Source: Actinophytocola sp.
GTDB lineage: Bacteria > Actinomycetota > Actinomycetes > Mycobacteriales > Pseudonocardiaceae
Direction of reading: 5' to 3'
NCBI GenBank assembly: GCA_009377475.1
Contig: WHTY01000046.1
Coordinates: 1-37,003 of the forward strand
Length of the DNA: 37,003 nucleotides
Below, piece by piece: positions 17,398 to 24,509 of the stretch (its first letter is position 1; each line of letters begins with the position of its first letter). The notes under the pieces are model-generated. The model had not been told where the DNA came from, made no database searches, and was given only the letters and a program-made list of their open reading frames with translations. Both the position numbers and the translations under genes were made by a program.

Positions 17398-17441
17398 TGC
17401 GAGCGGTCCCCGGGGTTGGAGGTCGCACCTCACCGCTCGCA
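17398..17441 (-). terminator. Hairpin downstream of the DsbA-like gene
   Basis: A 10-bp perfect stem TGCGAGCGGT (17398-17407) with ACCGCTCGCA (17432-17441), with a small AGGT-CGC-ACCT hairpin inside the loop. It begins about 50 nt after the minus-strand stop at 17491 and is the likely end of that transcript. Confidence 0.5.
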
Positions 17442-17490
17442 GGGGGCACGCTGGGCTGGACGGCAACTGCCCGCCGTGCCGTCACAGCCG

Positions 17491-18192
17491 TCAGCCGACG
17501 CGCGTGTCTTGCCCGGCGAGCTTCGCGGACAGCTCCGTCACCGGGAACGACCGCAGGCCACGCTTCAGCTCCGCGAAGCCCGACCAGCGTGCGAGCGTCG
17601 TGATGGCGTCCCACAACTTGCCTGCGTCCTCGCCGTCCGGCGCCTTGTCGATCACTGGGCCGAAGAACGCCGGGCCGTCCGGCGGATCGAACGAGAGGAT
17701 CGGCGTGCCGACGTCGCCACCAGCCCGGTCGACGGCCTCTTGCGTCTCGGCGCGCAGTTGCTCGTCGAGGCTGTCGTCGTCGTCGGCGGCGGCCGCGAAC
17801 TGAGACGGGAAGCCAGCCTCGACCAGAATGGCACCGAGATCCCGCGGTTGCGCCGTCTCGGCGAGGATGCCTTCGAACGTCTGCCCGTTCGACGACGGCG
17901 TGTTCCACACCGAGCCGCCCAGCGCGCGGTACAGGTCGCCGGGCACCTCGGGGCCGCGCGCGTCGCGGACCGCAGCGACCACGCGCAACATCTCCAGGCC
18001 GCGCTGGTGCGCGTCCGGGTAGCGCTCTGGTTTGCCTTCGTAGCCGATCGGCTCGTTGAGCAGCCGCAATGAGAGTGGCCGCCAGGTGACCGTCAGCGGG
18101 CGGACCTGCTCGACGTTGCGGACCCACTCGGACGTCACCCAGCAGAACGGGCAAACGGGATCGAAAAAGAACTCGATGTCGGAATCGGACAC
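17491..18192 (-). CDS. DsbA-fold oxidoreductase, Rv2466c-like (mycothiol-linked)
   Basis: A 233-residue thioredoxin-fold protein of the DsbA/FrnE type. FFFDPVCPFCWVTSEW places the redox pair at Cys14 and Cys17 (CPFC), and the cis-Pro loop is GGDVGTPILSF with AFFGPVIDKAP after it. This arrangement closely resembles mycobacterial Rv2466c, a mycothiol-dependent nitroreductase, so cytoplasmic mycothiol-linked reduction is the best guess. I prefer the GTG at 18192 because GAGAGG lies 7 nt upstream. The ATG at 18207 would overlap the dehydrogenase stop (ATGA) and is a real alternative. It is cotranscribed with the alcohol dehydrogenase. Confidence 0.87.
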   Translation of the reverse strand: MSDSDIEFFFDPVCPFCWVTSEWVRNVEQVRPLTVTWRPLSLRLLNEPIGYEGKPERYPDAHQRGLEMLRVVAAVRDARGPEVPGDLYRALGGSVWNTPSSNGQTFEGILAETAQPRDLGAILVEAGFPSQFAAAADDDDSLDEQLRAETQEAVDRAGGDVGTPILSFDPPDGPAFFGPVIDKAPDGEDAGKLWDAITTLARWSGFAELKRGLRSFPVTELSAKLAGQDTRVG

Positions 18193-18203
18193 GTGTATAC
18201 CTC

Positions 18204-19331
18204 TCATGGCGTCAGGACCACCTTCGAGTAGCCCTCTTCGCGACGGTCGAAACGCTCGTAAGCCTCCGGGGCCTCCTGCAATGGTGCACGTTTGGAGACG
18301 ACGAAGCTCGGCGTGGCGCGGCCCGCGATGATCAGGTCGCGCAACTGGCGGTTGTACGCTTTGACGTTCGCCTGCCCGCTGCCCATGCTCAGGCCCTTCT
18401 CGAAGTAGGTGCCGATGTCGATCAGCAGACGTCCCTTGGCGGCTTCCTCGCTGGGTGCGCCGGGGTCCTTCGGCAGGTACAGGCCGACGACGCCAAGACG
18501 TCCGGTCGGCCGGACGGTGGCGATGAGGTTGTTGAGCACGATCGCGGGCTGCTCATCGCCCTCGGCGACGGTCGCCTGGTAGCCGACGGCGTCGATGCCC
18601 TTGTCAGTGCCACCGTGCGTGCGCTCGATGATCTGCTCTGGCGCGCTGCCCTTGCTGAAGTCGATCGGCTCTGCGCCGATCTGTTCGGCCAGGTTGAGCC
18701 GATCCGGCACCTTGTCGACGACGAACACCCGCGACGCGCCGCGCAGTATCGCGGAGTACGCGGCCATCAGACCGACCGGGCCCGCACCGTAGACGGCGAC
18801 CGTTTCGCCTGGTGAGACGTCTGCGAGTTCGGCTGCGTGGTAACCGGTCGGGAAGATGTCGGCGAGCATGGCGAAGTCGTCCTCGTGCTCGGTTCCCTGC
18901 GGGAGCGGCAGGCAGTTGAAGTCCGCGAACGGCACCCGCAGGTACTCGGCCTGCCCGCCGTCGTACGGGCCCATGCCGACGTAGCCGTATGCGGCGCCAG
19001 CGCCGCCGGGGTTGACGGTCAGGCAGAACGCGGTGTCGCCCGCGAGGCAGTTGCGGCAGAACCCGCACGCGACGTTGAACGGCATGCTGACGCGGTCGCC
19101 CTTCGCGAGGCTGGTGACGCCCTCGCCGACCTCCTCGATGACGCCCATGTTCTCGTGCCCGAACACGATGCCGGGCTCCGCGACCGTGCGGCCCTCGTAC
19201 ATGTGCAGGTCAGAGCCGCAGATCGCGGACGTCGTGATCCGCACGATGACGTCGGTGGGCGCCTCGATGCGGGGATCGCGGACGTCCTTCACGGCGACGT
19301 CGTGTGGGCCTTCGTACACCACTGCCTTCAT
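18204..19331 (-). CDS. Zinc-dependent alcohol dehydrogenase (formaldehyde dehydrogenase-like)
   Basis: A 375-residue medium-chain dehydrogenase. Catalytic zinc ligands are visible in SAICGSDLHMYEG (Cys38 region) and GHENMGVIEEVG; the structural zinc site is CGFCRNCLAGDTAFC; the NAD site is VYGAGPVGLMAAYSA. The long loop GGAGAAYGYVGMGPYDGGQAEYLRVPFADFNC is typical of the glutathione-independent formaldehyde dehydrogenase (FdhA) group, which oxidises small aldehydes or alcohols. It is followed at once by the DsbA-like gene, so an aldehyde or electrophile detoxification operon is plausible. Confidence 0.92.
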   Translation of the reverse strand: MKAVVYEGPHDVAVKDVRDPRIEAPTDVIVRITTSAICGSDLHMYEGRTVAEPGIVFGHENMGVIEEVGEGVTSLAKGDRVSMPFNVACGFCRNCLAGDTAFCLTVNPGGAGAAYGYVGMGPYDGGQAEYLRVPFADFNCLPLPQGTEHEDDFAMLADIFPTGYHAAELADVSPGETVAVYGAGPVGLMAAYSAILRGASRVFVVDKVPDRLNLAEQIGAEPIDFSKGSAPEQIIERTHGGTDKGIDAVGYQATVAEGDEQPAIVLNNLIATVRPTGRLGVVGLYLPKDPGAPSEEAAKGRLLIDIGTYFEKGLSMGSGQANVKAYNRQLRDLIIAGRATPSFVVSKRAPLQEAPEAYERFDRREEGYSKVVLTP

Positions 19332-19586
19332 TGCTCAGCTCCGTCCGTTGCGGGGAGGTCCATTTGGTGGCGGGCTACCCGTTCACGTCGGGGCTGATGC
19401 GTGGGTGGGCTGAGGGCCCTGGCGATTCTGCGAGCCGACACGCCAGGACTGGAAGCAATGGGCCGTGCTCGAGCACAGTTCAACTTCTTGCGCTACTAGC
19501 TCGCGAGAAACTGCGGCGCGGGCACGGGCTGAACCGAGCGCGGCGCAACTGCGTCCTGACTCCGTCGGAACGACCGGATTCTCCAA
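19332..19586. other. Intergenic stretch with a 12-bp palindrome
   Basis: This 255-bp gap between the NUDIX stop and the dehydrogenase start should contain the dehydrogenase promoter. GTGCTCGAGCAC at 19465-19476 is a perfect uninterrupted palindrome and a possible operator, about 135 bp before the dehydrogenase ATG. A copy of the GTCGGAACGACCGGA repeat is at 19564-19578. I see no gene. Confidence 0.5.
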
Positions 19587-20024
19587 TCACGCCCAGCCGA
19601 GCGTGCCGAAGGGGCGCTCTTCGCGGTACCCCCGGATACCCGCGGCCGGGTACTCGATCAACCCGTCTGGCAGGTGGTCCAACGGGAACCAGCCAAGCTC
19701 CGAGGACTTCTCCGGCTCCCGATTCACCGGATCGCCGCGCCAGCGTCGCGCCTCGAAGAACAGCCCGAAACGCGGCTCCCGGCCAGGTGCGGTGATGTGT
19801 AGCGTGTGCACCAACCGCAGGTCAGTTGGGTCGACCCGTACGCCGATCTCCTCGTCGGCCTCCCGCACGACGGCGTCGAGCACGGACTCGCCCGCATCCA
19901 GTTTCCCGGCGGGCAGGTGCCAGCGACCGTCGAACGCGGGGTCGGGGTCGCGTCGCCTGGATAGCAGCACGCGGTCGCCGTCAACGAGCAGAAGGTGGAC
20001 GTCGATCAGGTGCCGATCGGGCAT
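19587..20024 (-). CDS. NUDIX hydrolase
   Basis: A 145-residue NUDIX enzyme with a complete box: G, KLDAG, E, SVLDAVV, READEEIGV, matching Gx5Ex7REUxEExGU. It should cleave a nucleoside diphosphate linked to another group; the VLLSRRRDPDPAFDGRWHLP lead-in is that of general house-cleaning members. The substrate cannot be told. The ATG at 20024 heads the frame. The downstream dehydrogenase is 255 bp away, so it is probably transcribed separately. Confidence 0.92.
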   Translation of the reverse strand: MPDRHLIDVHLLLVDGDRVLLSRRRDPDPAFDGRWHLPAGKLDAGESVLDAVVREADEEIGVRVDPTDLRLVHTLHITAPGREPRFGLFFEARRWRGDPVNREPEKSSELGWFPLDHLPDGLIEYPAAGIRGYREERPFGTLGWA

Positions 20025-20213
20025 AGCAGCAGCCTACGCGGTGCCGGTTCCGGCTGAACGGTATCGACCGCATCAGGCCGGGCGCTCTCGGCCCGTCCAG
20101 ATGCGACAGCCACACGGGACTGTCTATACCGGAGCTGCAATCGATCGCCCAGTCGCCTGGGCAGCGTCAGTGTGTCTTGGCCTCGTCGGCGCTGATCACC
20201 GGGAGTTGAGCAC

Positions 20214-20601
20214 CTACTCGCAAACCCACGCCCATTCGGCGGGCTTCCACCTGGTGTGTGACGTGGCTGCGGTCCCGTCGAGTATGGGGAGCCAGAACCG
20301 CTCCAACGCATGGAAGGCGCTATCCAAGTCATCCCACCGCAACGGGTACTCGGTCGTGAAGCCGTGCCAGGGTCCTGCCCAGTCGGTCGGCGGCGAGGTA
20401 AGTGTTGGCGGCCATGACGTGGTTCGCGCCGCAAAGGTGTTCGTGGCGGCTTCGGTCAGAACGTCACCACGCGGCAAAGCGACCTCGTCGGCTGCGCAGG
20501 CGGTTCAGCGGTATCCCTGACTTCTGCGCCTCAGTGCGCAGTCGCTGTTCCAACGCGCGTCGAAACGCGGCCGCATCCCGGTACCGTTCGCGAGCGTGCA
20601 T
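20214..20601 (-). pseudogene. AbiEii-type nucleotidyltransferase toxin remnant, catalytic middle deleted
   Basis: The gene starts at 20601, immediately after the antitoxin stop (TAAATG), as expected for the toxin of an AbiE pair. The first 45 residues (MHARERYRDAAAFRRALEQR and on to LNRLR) look like the N-terminus of actinobacterial AbiEii-like nucleotidyltransferases, but the frame stops at 20464. In another frame, 20214-20477, lies what looks like the family C-terminus, including TNTFAARTTSWPPTLTSPP, TDWAGPWHG and FWLPILDGT. The GG...DxD nucleotidyltransferase core of well over 100 residues is absent. This is an internal deletion plus frameshift, so no active toxin can be made. Family identification is by eye and fairly confident because of position and both end fragments. 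Confidence 0.7.
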
Positions 20602-21177
20602 TTACTCCCCTGCAAGGACGTCGACGATGACCGGAGCCAGAGCGGGTTGTTCGCGTGCCAGCTTGCGAACCTGACGGCGCGTTAGCCTGCCGCGTTCGAT
20701 TGCCTCCGTAACAGCCTGCCGCACCACAGTCGGGTCGCTCGCAGCGGCGACATCGGCCAGGGTCCGGCTCAGCATGGTCACCGGAACACTGTCGTGGATC
20801 TCTCGCTCGGTGGACTCCAGCGGTGCGTGATGCACGACGACGCCCGGCTGCCGACCACGGAACGCCCGAGGCACGGTCACATGGATGTTCGCGGGCATCG
20901 CATCTGAGACGCCGTGCACGACGAGTGCGGTCTCGTGGCTGGCGGCGCTGTCAGGTCCCGCCCACAGACAAGCCGCGACGACGTCCTCGTGACGGTGTCC
21001 AGGAAACCGCCGCAGGCGATAGATGCCATAACGGATGCGTTCGAGATCGCCACTCCGTACACGGCCGGACAACGCACGCCGGGACACCCCCGCAGCGACG
21101 GCTTGTGCGGCGGAGAAGTACCCGGCTTGCCCCTCGGCCAGCTCGTAGAGGATCGACATCGTCTCAGTCATCAACAT
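20602..21177 (-). CDS. AbiEi-family antitoxin / autorepressor
   Basis: A 191-residue protein with an N-terminal winged HTH (ILYELAEGQAGYFSAAQAVAAGVSRRALSGRVRSGDLERIRYGIYRL) and a C-terminal domain (DSAASHETALVVHGV, VPVTMLSRTLADVAAA) typical of type IV AbiEi antitoxins. In the known system AbiEi counters the AbiEii nucleotidyltransferase and represses its own operon by binding two inverted repeats. Here the toxin partner is broken while the antitoxin frame is intact. The start may be ATG 21177 or 21171; both lie in or next to the operator. It may persist as a DNA-binding repressor or as an antidote to related toxins elsewhere. Confidence 0.85.
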   Translation of the reverse strand: MLMTETMSILYELAEGQAGYFSAAQAVAAGVSRRALSGRVRSGDLERIRYGIYRLRRFPGHRHEDVVAACLWAGPDSAASHETALVVHGVSDAMPANIHVTVPRAFRGRQPGVVVHHAPLESTEREIHDSVPVTMLSRTLADVAAASDPTVVRQAVTEAIERGRLTRRQVRKLAREQPALAPVIVDVLAGE

Positions 21178-21244
21178 TACCTATCCGGTAATCTGTAGAC
21201 GGGGTTTCATAGAATCGATACGTGAACATTACCGCATAGGTAAC
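21176..21244. promoter_or_regulatory. Two inverted repeats, likely AbiEi operators
   Basis: ATTACC-TATCC-GGTAAT (21176-21192) overlaps the antitoxin start codon, and TTACC-GCATA-GGTAA (21229-21243) lies 52 bp upstream, about five helical turns. Both begin with the shared phrase AACATTACC. Two spaced inverted repeats are what AbiEi antitoxins are known to bind, so autoregulation is a strong inference. Confidence 0.75.
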
Positions 21245-21279
21245 ATTTGCGCACGGTGGCTTCGTGTGGTTGAGCAATG

Positions 21280-21318
21280 AAAAAGGCCCCCGGCCTGCTC
21301 GTGAAGCAAGCCGGGGGC
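21280..21318 (-). terminator. Intrinsic terminator after tRNA-Ser
   Basis: On the minus strand a GCCCCCGGC/GCCGGGGGC stem (plus 21286-21294 with 21310-21318) extends by four more pairs including one wobble, and is followed by CTTTTTC. It begins 5 nt after the tRNA 3' end. It is the only classic T-tract terminator I noticed in the window. Confidence 0.88.
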
Positions 21319-21322
21319 GGCT

Positions 21323-21410
21323 GCGGTAGCGGTGGGATTTGAACCCACGGAGGGTTGCCCCTCACTCGCTTTCGAGGCGAGCTCCTTCGGCCGCTCGGAC
21401 ACGCTACCGC
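21323..21410 (-). tRNA. tRNA-Ser (anticodon CGA)
   Basis: An 88-nt class II tRNA. The acceptor stem is GCGGTAG paired with CTACCGC. The anticodon stem is CTCGC with GCGAG and loop CTCGAAA, giving anticodon CGA, which reads UCG serine codons. A long variable arm (about GTGAGGGGCAACCCTC) and the GGTTCAAATCC T-loop are present. CCA is not encoded. It follows tadA on the same strand. Confidence 0.95.
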
Positions 21411-21460
21411 CGACTAGGCTACCGGACGGACCGAGCCGGTTCGTGCCTGGGGGTGGGGCC

Positions 21461-21931
21461 CTACGGGCGCTCCCGGTGGCGCAGGAAGAACTGGTCAAGC
21501 AGTGCGGCGCACTCGTCCGCCAGCACCCCGGCGACCACCTCGGGGCGGTGGTTGAGCCTGCGGTCGCGGACGACGTCCCACAGCGAGCCGACCGCCCCTG
21601 TCTTTGGTTCCCACGTGCCGAATACCACCCGCGCGGCCCGCGCGAGCACGATCGCCCCAGCGCACATCGTGCACGGCTCCACCGTGACCGCCAGCGTGCA
21701 GCCCTCCAGCCGCCAGCCGTCGCCGTGGCGCGCCGCCGCCTCTCGCAGCGCCAGGATCTCCGCGTGCGCGGTCGGGTCGCCGGTCGCCTCGCGGGCGTTG
21801 TGCGCGCGGGACAGTTCGCGCCCGTCGGGACCGAACACCACTGCGCCGATGGGCACATCCGCACCGTCGAACGCGGCCCGCGCCTCGGTGAGCGCGGCGC
21901 GCATCGCCGTCGTCGGTTCCACTGGCCCCAC
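21461..21931 (-). CDS. tadA: tRNA-specific adenosine deaminase TadA
   Basis: A 156-residue zinc deaminase that converts A34 to inosine in tRNA-Arg(ACG). The zinc and proton-shuttle motif HAE is at 56-58 and the PCxxC motif gives Cys87 and Cys90 (VEPCTMCAGA). The C-terminus is YFFR-like (DQFFLRHRERP). The start may be the GTG at 21931, 5 nt after the stop of the associated gene, or the ATG at 21904; the family normally starts close to the MxxALxxA helix. It is in an operon with the TadA-associated gene and next to tRNA-Ser. Confidence 0.93.
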   Translation of the reverse strand: MGPVEPTTAMRAALTEARAAFDGADVPIGAVVFGPDGRELSRAHNAREATGDPTAHAEILALREAAARHGDGWRLEGCTLAVTVEPCTMCAGAIVLARAARVVFGTWEPKTGAVGSLWDVVRDRRLNHRPEVVAGVLADECAALLDQFFLRHRERP

Positions 21932-21936
21932 GTCGG

Positions 21937-22419
21937 TCAGAGCCGGTCCAGCAGGTCGTCGAACTGATCGCCGAACCCGCAGCGCCGCGCGATCATCCGC
22001 AACTGCTCGTCCGGGTAGAGCTCGATGTCGCTGGCGATCATCTCCAGCTCCTCGGACGGCAGGCCGAGGTCGGACATCATGCCGAGGTCGCCCTCTGCCC
22101 AGGTCTCGTCCTCGTCGTCGTCTGGCATCTCGACCCGCATCATGTCCAGCACGTCGGCCGCGATGTCGTAGTCGAGCGCCGCGGCGGCGTCGGACAGCAC
22201 CAGTTCGGTGCCACTCGGCGCGAGCCGGATCAGCACGAAGAACTCGTCGTCAACGGACAGTAACGCCACGACGGCGCCAGTCGTGACTATCTTGCCCAGC
22301 TCCGTGATCGCCGCGTCGAGGTCGGTCAGCGCGTTCGGGTCCAGCTCACTGCATCGCCAGCCGCCGTTCTCGAGCACGGCGGCCACCGCGAATCCCGCCC
22401 CCGGCTTCTGCACCGTCAT
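21937..22419 (-). CDS. tRNA adenosine deaminase-associated protein
   Basis: A 160-residue acidic protein of the actinobacterial family found next to tadA. It has GFAVAAVLENGGWRCSELD at the start, an acidic central linker (EMPDDDEDETWAEGD) and a C-terminal helical part (LGLPSEELEMIASDIELYPDEQLRMIARRCGFGDQFDDLLD). Its role is unknown; the invariant pairing with tadA suggests a partner or regulator. It starts at ATG 22419 and is divergent from tyrA with 61 bp between. Confidence 0.88.
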   Translation of the reverse strand: MTVQKPGAGFAVAAVLENGGWRCSELDPNALTDLDAAITELGKIVTTGAVVALLSVDDEFFVLIRLAPSGTELVLSDAAAALDYDIAADVLDMMRVEMPDDDEDETWAEGDLGMMSDLGLPSEELEMIASDIELYPDEQLRMIARRCGFGDQFDDLLDRL

Positions 22420-22480
22420 TCACACACGGTATTCCGAGGGATGCGGTCCTGACCACTCGAATCGATGAGAGACTGTCCGC

Positions 22481-23476
22481 GTGCGAGATCTGTGCGTGAT
22501 CGGCCTTGGGCTGATCGGTGGTTCGCTGTTGCGCGCGGCCACCCAAACCGGCAGGACAGCCTGGGGTGCGACGGAGTCCAACGCGGACGCCGACGCCGCC
22601 CGCACCGACGGCTTCGACGTCGAGCCCTCGGTCGAGTCGGCGCTGCGTCGCGCGACGGAACGCGACGCCATGGTGGTGCTCGCCGTGCCGTTGACCGCGG
22701 CCGAAAAGGTGCTGCGCACGGTGGCCGATCTCGCGCCGAACTGCCTGCTCACCGACGTCACCAGCGTTAAGCAGCCGATCGCCGACCTCGCCGCGTGGCT
22801 CACGCCGCAGGCGAGCTTCGTCGGCGGTCACCCAATGGCGGGTACCACTCGATCGGGCTGGCAGGCCGGGGACGCGCACCTGTTCGCCAAGGCCGCTTGG
22901 GTCGTCTGCGTCGACCATGACACCGACCTGGCGAGCTGGGCGGAAGTCGCCGCGCTCGCTCTCGACGTCGGCGCCGAGGTCGTGCCGACGTCGTCCGAAC
23001 TGCACGACGAGGCGGTCGCGCGCATCTCGCACCTGCCGCACCTGCTCGCCGCCGTCCTCGCCCATGTGGGTGCCGAGGACGGGCCGCTCCCGTTGTCGCT
23101 GGCGGCGGGGTCGTTCTCCGACGGCACCCGCGTCGCCGCCACCCGCCCCGATCTGACCCGCGCCATGGCGGAAGGCAACCGGCCCGCGCTGCTTCCGGTG
23201 CTGGACTCGGCCCTCGGGATGCTCGGCGCGGCACGCGGCGCGCTGGCCTCCACCGGCTCACTGGGCGCGACCATCAACGCTGGTTACGAGGCCGCCCGCG
23301 CTCGCGCCACCCAGGCCGGATCGCCGCGCTCGCCCGTGCGCATCGACCTCGCCGCGACCGACGCGCCGGAAGCCCTGCTCGCGCTCGGCGCGCAAGGCGG
23401 CAGGGTCACCGAGCTGAGTGACAACGTCGCCGTCGGCGCGCTGCCGATGCTCGACGACGACCACGCGCAGCCGTAG
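22481..23476 (+). CDS. tyrA: Prephenate dehydrogenase
   Basis: A 331-residue enzyme of tyrosine synthesis that oxidatively decarboxylates prephenate with NAD(P). Motifs: Rossmann GLGLIGGSLLRAA at the N-terminus, VLAVPLTAAEKVL, the substrate region GGHPMAGTTRSGWQAGDAHLF, and ARISHLPHLLAA with the active-site His. The GTG at 22481 starts the frame at the usual family position, with GAGAGA upstream. No ACT regulatory domain is obvious at the C-terminus. Location next to tadA is common in Pseudonocardiaceae and relatives. Confidence 0.93.
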   Translation: MRDLCVIGLGLIGGSLLRAATQTGRTAWGATESNADADAARTDGFDVEPSVESALRRATERDAMVVLAVPLTAAEKVLRTVADLAPNCLLTDVTSVKQPIADLAAWLTPQASFVGGHPMAGTTRSGWQAGDAHLFAKAAWVVCVDHDTDLASWAEVAALALDVGAEVVPTSSELHDEAVARISHLPHLLAAVLAHVGAEDGPLPLSLAAGSFSDGTRVAATRPDLTRAMAEGNRPALLPVLDSALGMLGAARGALASTGSLGATINAGYEAARARATQAGSPRSPVRIDLAATDAPEALLALGAQGGRVTELSDNVAVGALPMLDDDHAQP

Positions 23477-23501
23477 GGCGGCGCGCGACCCGATCGGGCG
23501 A

Positions 23502-24122
23502 CTACCGCTGCCAGGTCGCCCGCAGCAGCCGGGTGACGACCTCGCGGCGCAGCACGGTCACGCGATGCGAGGGGATGGCGTCCGGCTCGTACTCGTCCAG
23601 CACGTCGACAAGTCGCTGTACCGTTGCGCGCCAGCGCTGACCCTGTGCCCGGGTGAGGTCCAGACTCGGCGCGAGCCGCACCGGCCGACGCTCGGGCAGC
23701 GCCACGCCGCCTTCCTCGGCGCGGAGCAGGTGCCGCGCCTCGTCCTCGACGCCGTCGCGTGCGAGGTGCAGCCAGATCGCCGCGGCGTCGTCCGACCAGG
23801 TCTGTGTGGTCTCCGCGTGCGGGTCGATGATCACCGCGTGCCCGGTGTCGGCGACGACGTCGTCCGCCCCGGAGTTCACGGTGATCTCCCCGGCGAGCGG
23901 GACGGTGACCAGGAATCTGTTCAGCAAGGGCGCCGTCTCGACCTCGACGGGGCCGCCCCAGGTGATCGCGCTGAGCTGCACGCCTTCGCCAATGTCCACA
24001 TGGCGCATGTCCGCGTGAAACCGTTCCGGATCAAGCGGAACCAGTCGGCGTATCCGAAGTCTGTCTGGAATGTCGCCACTATAGTCCATATTGGACCGAT
24101 TGGGCATGTCACGGCTTGGCAT
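23502..24122 (-). CDS. AraC-type sensor domain without DNA-binding HTH
   Basis: A 206-residue protein matching the N-terminal cupin-like ligand domain of one AraC regulator group: FHADMRHVDIGEGVQLSAITWGG, then LVTVPLAGEITVNSGADDVVADTGHAVIIDPHAETTQTW, and RREVVTRLLRATWQR at the end. In full regulators the sequence runs on from REVVTRLL into two HTH motifs; here it stops and the convergent tyrA end follows within 26 bp. It is therefore an orphan sensor or a truncated regulator. The start may be ATG 24122, 24107 or 24089. Confidence 0.72.
   Translation of the reverse strand: MPSRDMPNRSNMDYSGDIPDRLRIRRLVPLDPERFHADMRHVDIGEGVQLSAITWGGPVEVETAPLLNRFLVTVPLAGEITVNSGADDVVADTGHAVIIDPHAETTQTWSDDAAAIWLHLARDGVEDEARHLLRAEEGGVALPERRPVRLAPSLDLTRAQGQRWRATVQRLVDVLDEYEPDAIPSHRVTVLRREVVTRLLRATWQR
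24084..24096. promoter_or_regulatory. Palindrome over the orphan sensor start
   Basis: GTCCA-TAT-TGGAC is a perfect inverted repeat in an A/T-rich patch that includes one candidate start codon of the sensor gene (ATG 24089). It could be an operator that blocks initiation. Confidence 0.4.
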
Positions 24123-24509
24123 CAGCTACTCCGGCGGACGGTGGCGTGACCACTGACGGCTCGTGCTCGGGATCGGCATGGTCGAGACCATCGCGGCTCC
24201 CTTCGGCCACGTACCTACGTCCGTCACCTGCGACGGCTGTCGGCGGTCGCCAGTATAAGCGCCCGCGAATGTATGACAAAGTATTCGCGCCATTAGGTGA
24301 AACACGTTTCGGCTCCGGGGGCGGGGGCCACGTCGGTGAAGATGCGAGTCCTCGTCACGGGAGCAGCGGGCCGGGGCGGCGCGAAGGCGTGTACGCCGGT
24401 CTCACTGGCGGGAAGGCGCGGTAGACGTCGCCCTGTTGAGCCACCCGGGCGTAACCCGGGGTAACGGCATAGGCTGTCGCGAAGCTACGCGATCACCTAG
24501 GAGGCAGCC
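24123..24509. other. Intergenic stretch with an inverted repeat
   Basis: No recognisable gene in 387 bp; the 102-codon plus-strand frame starting at 24116 has no known motif and unusual composition. CGCGAAT (24264-24270) and ATTCGCG (24283-24289) form a 7-bp inverted repeat with a 12-nt A/T-rich loop, in the most A/T-rich part of the gap, likely a promoter or operator area. The SRPBCC gene promoter should lie near the right end. Confidence 0.45.

Larger units (their letters stand above)
17040..17490. other. Gene-poor interval with small repeats and hairpins
   Basis: No convincing gene in 450 bp. It separates the plus-strand hydrolase-OsmC gene from the end of the minus-strand DsbA-like gene. 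It holds a 17-bp direct repeat (17156-17172 and 17233-17249), a 7-bp hairpin at 17148-17166 and a 10-bp hairpin at 17398-17441. The repeated phrase CTGACCTG also recurs. The long frames crossing it are continuations of shadows of the DsbA gene. Confidence 0.6.

Noticed and set aside
17168..18154. 328-codon minus-strand frame overlapping the DsbA-like gene
   Set aside because: Out of frame with the CPFC protein; it is only open because of high GC, and its tail in the gene-poor stretch matches nothing I know.
19383..19586. 67-codon minus-strand frame between NUDIX and dehydrogenase genes
   Set aside because: No similarity recognised, and it spans the palindrome at 19465 and the repeat at 19564; more likely a promoter region.
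24116..24424. 102-codon plus-strand frame in the intergenic region
   Set aside because: No motif, no ribosome binding site, overlaps the start of the orphan sensor gene and spans the inverted repeat at 24264.
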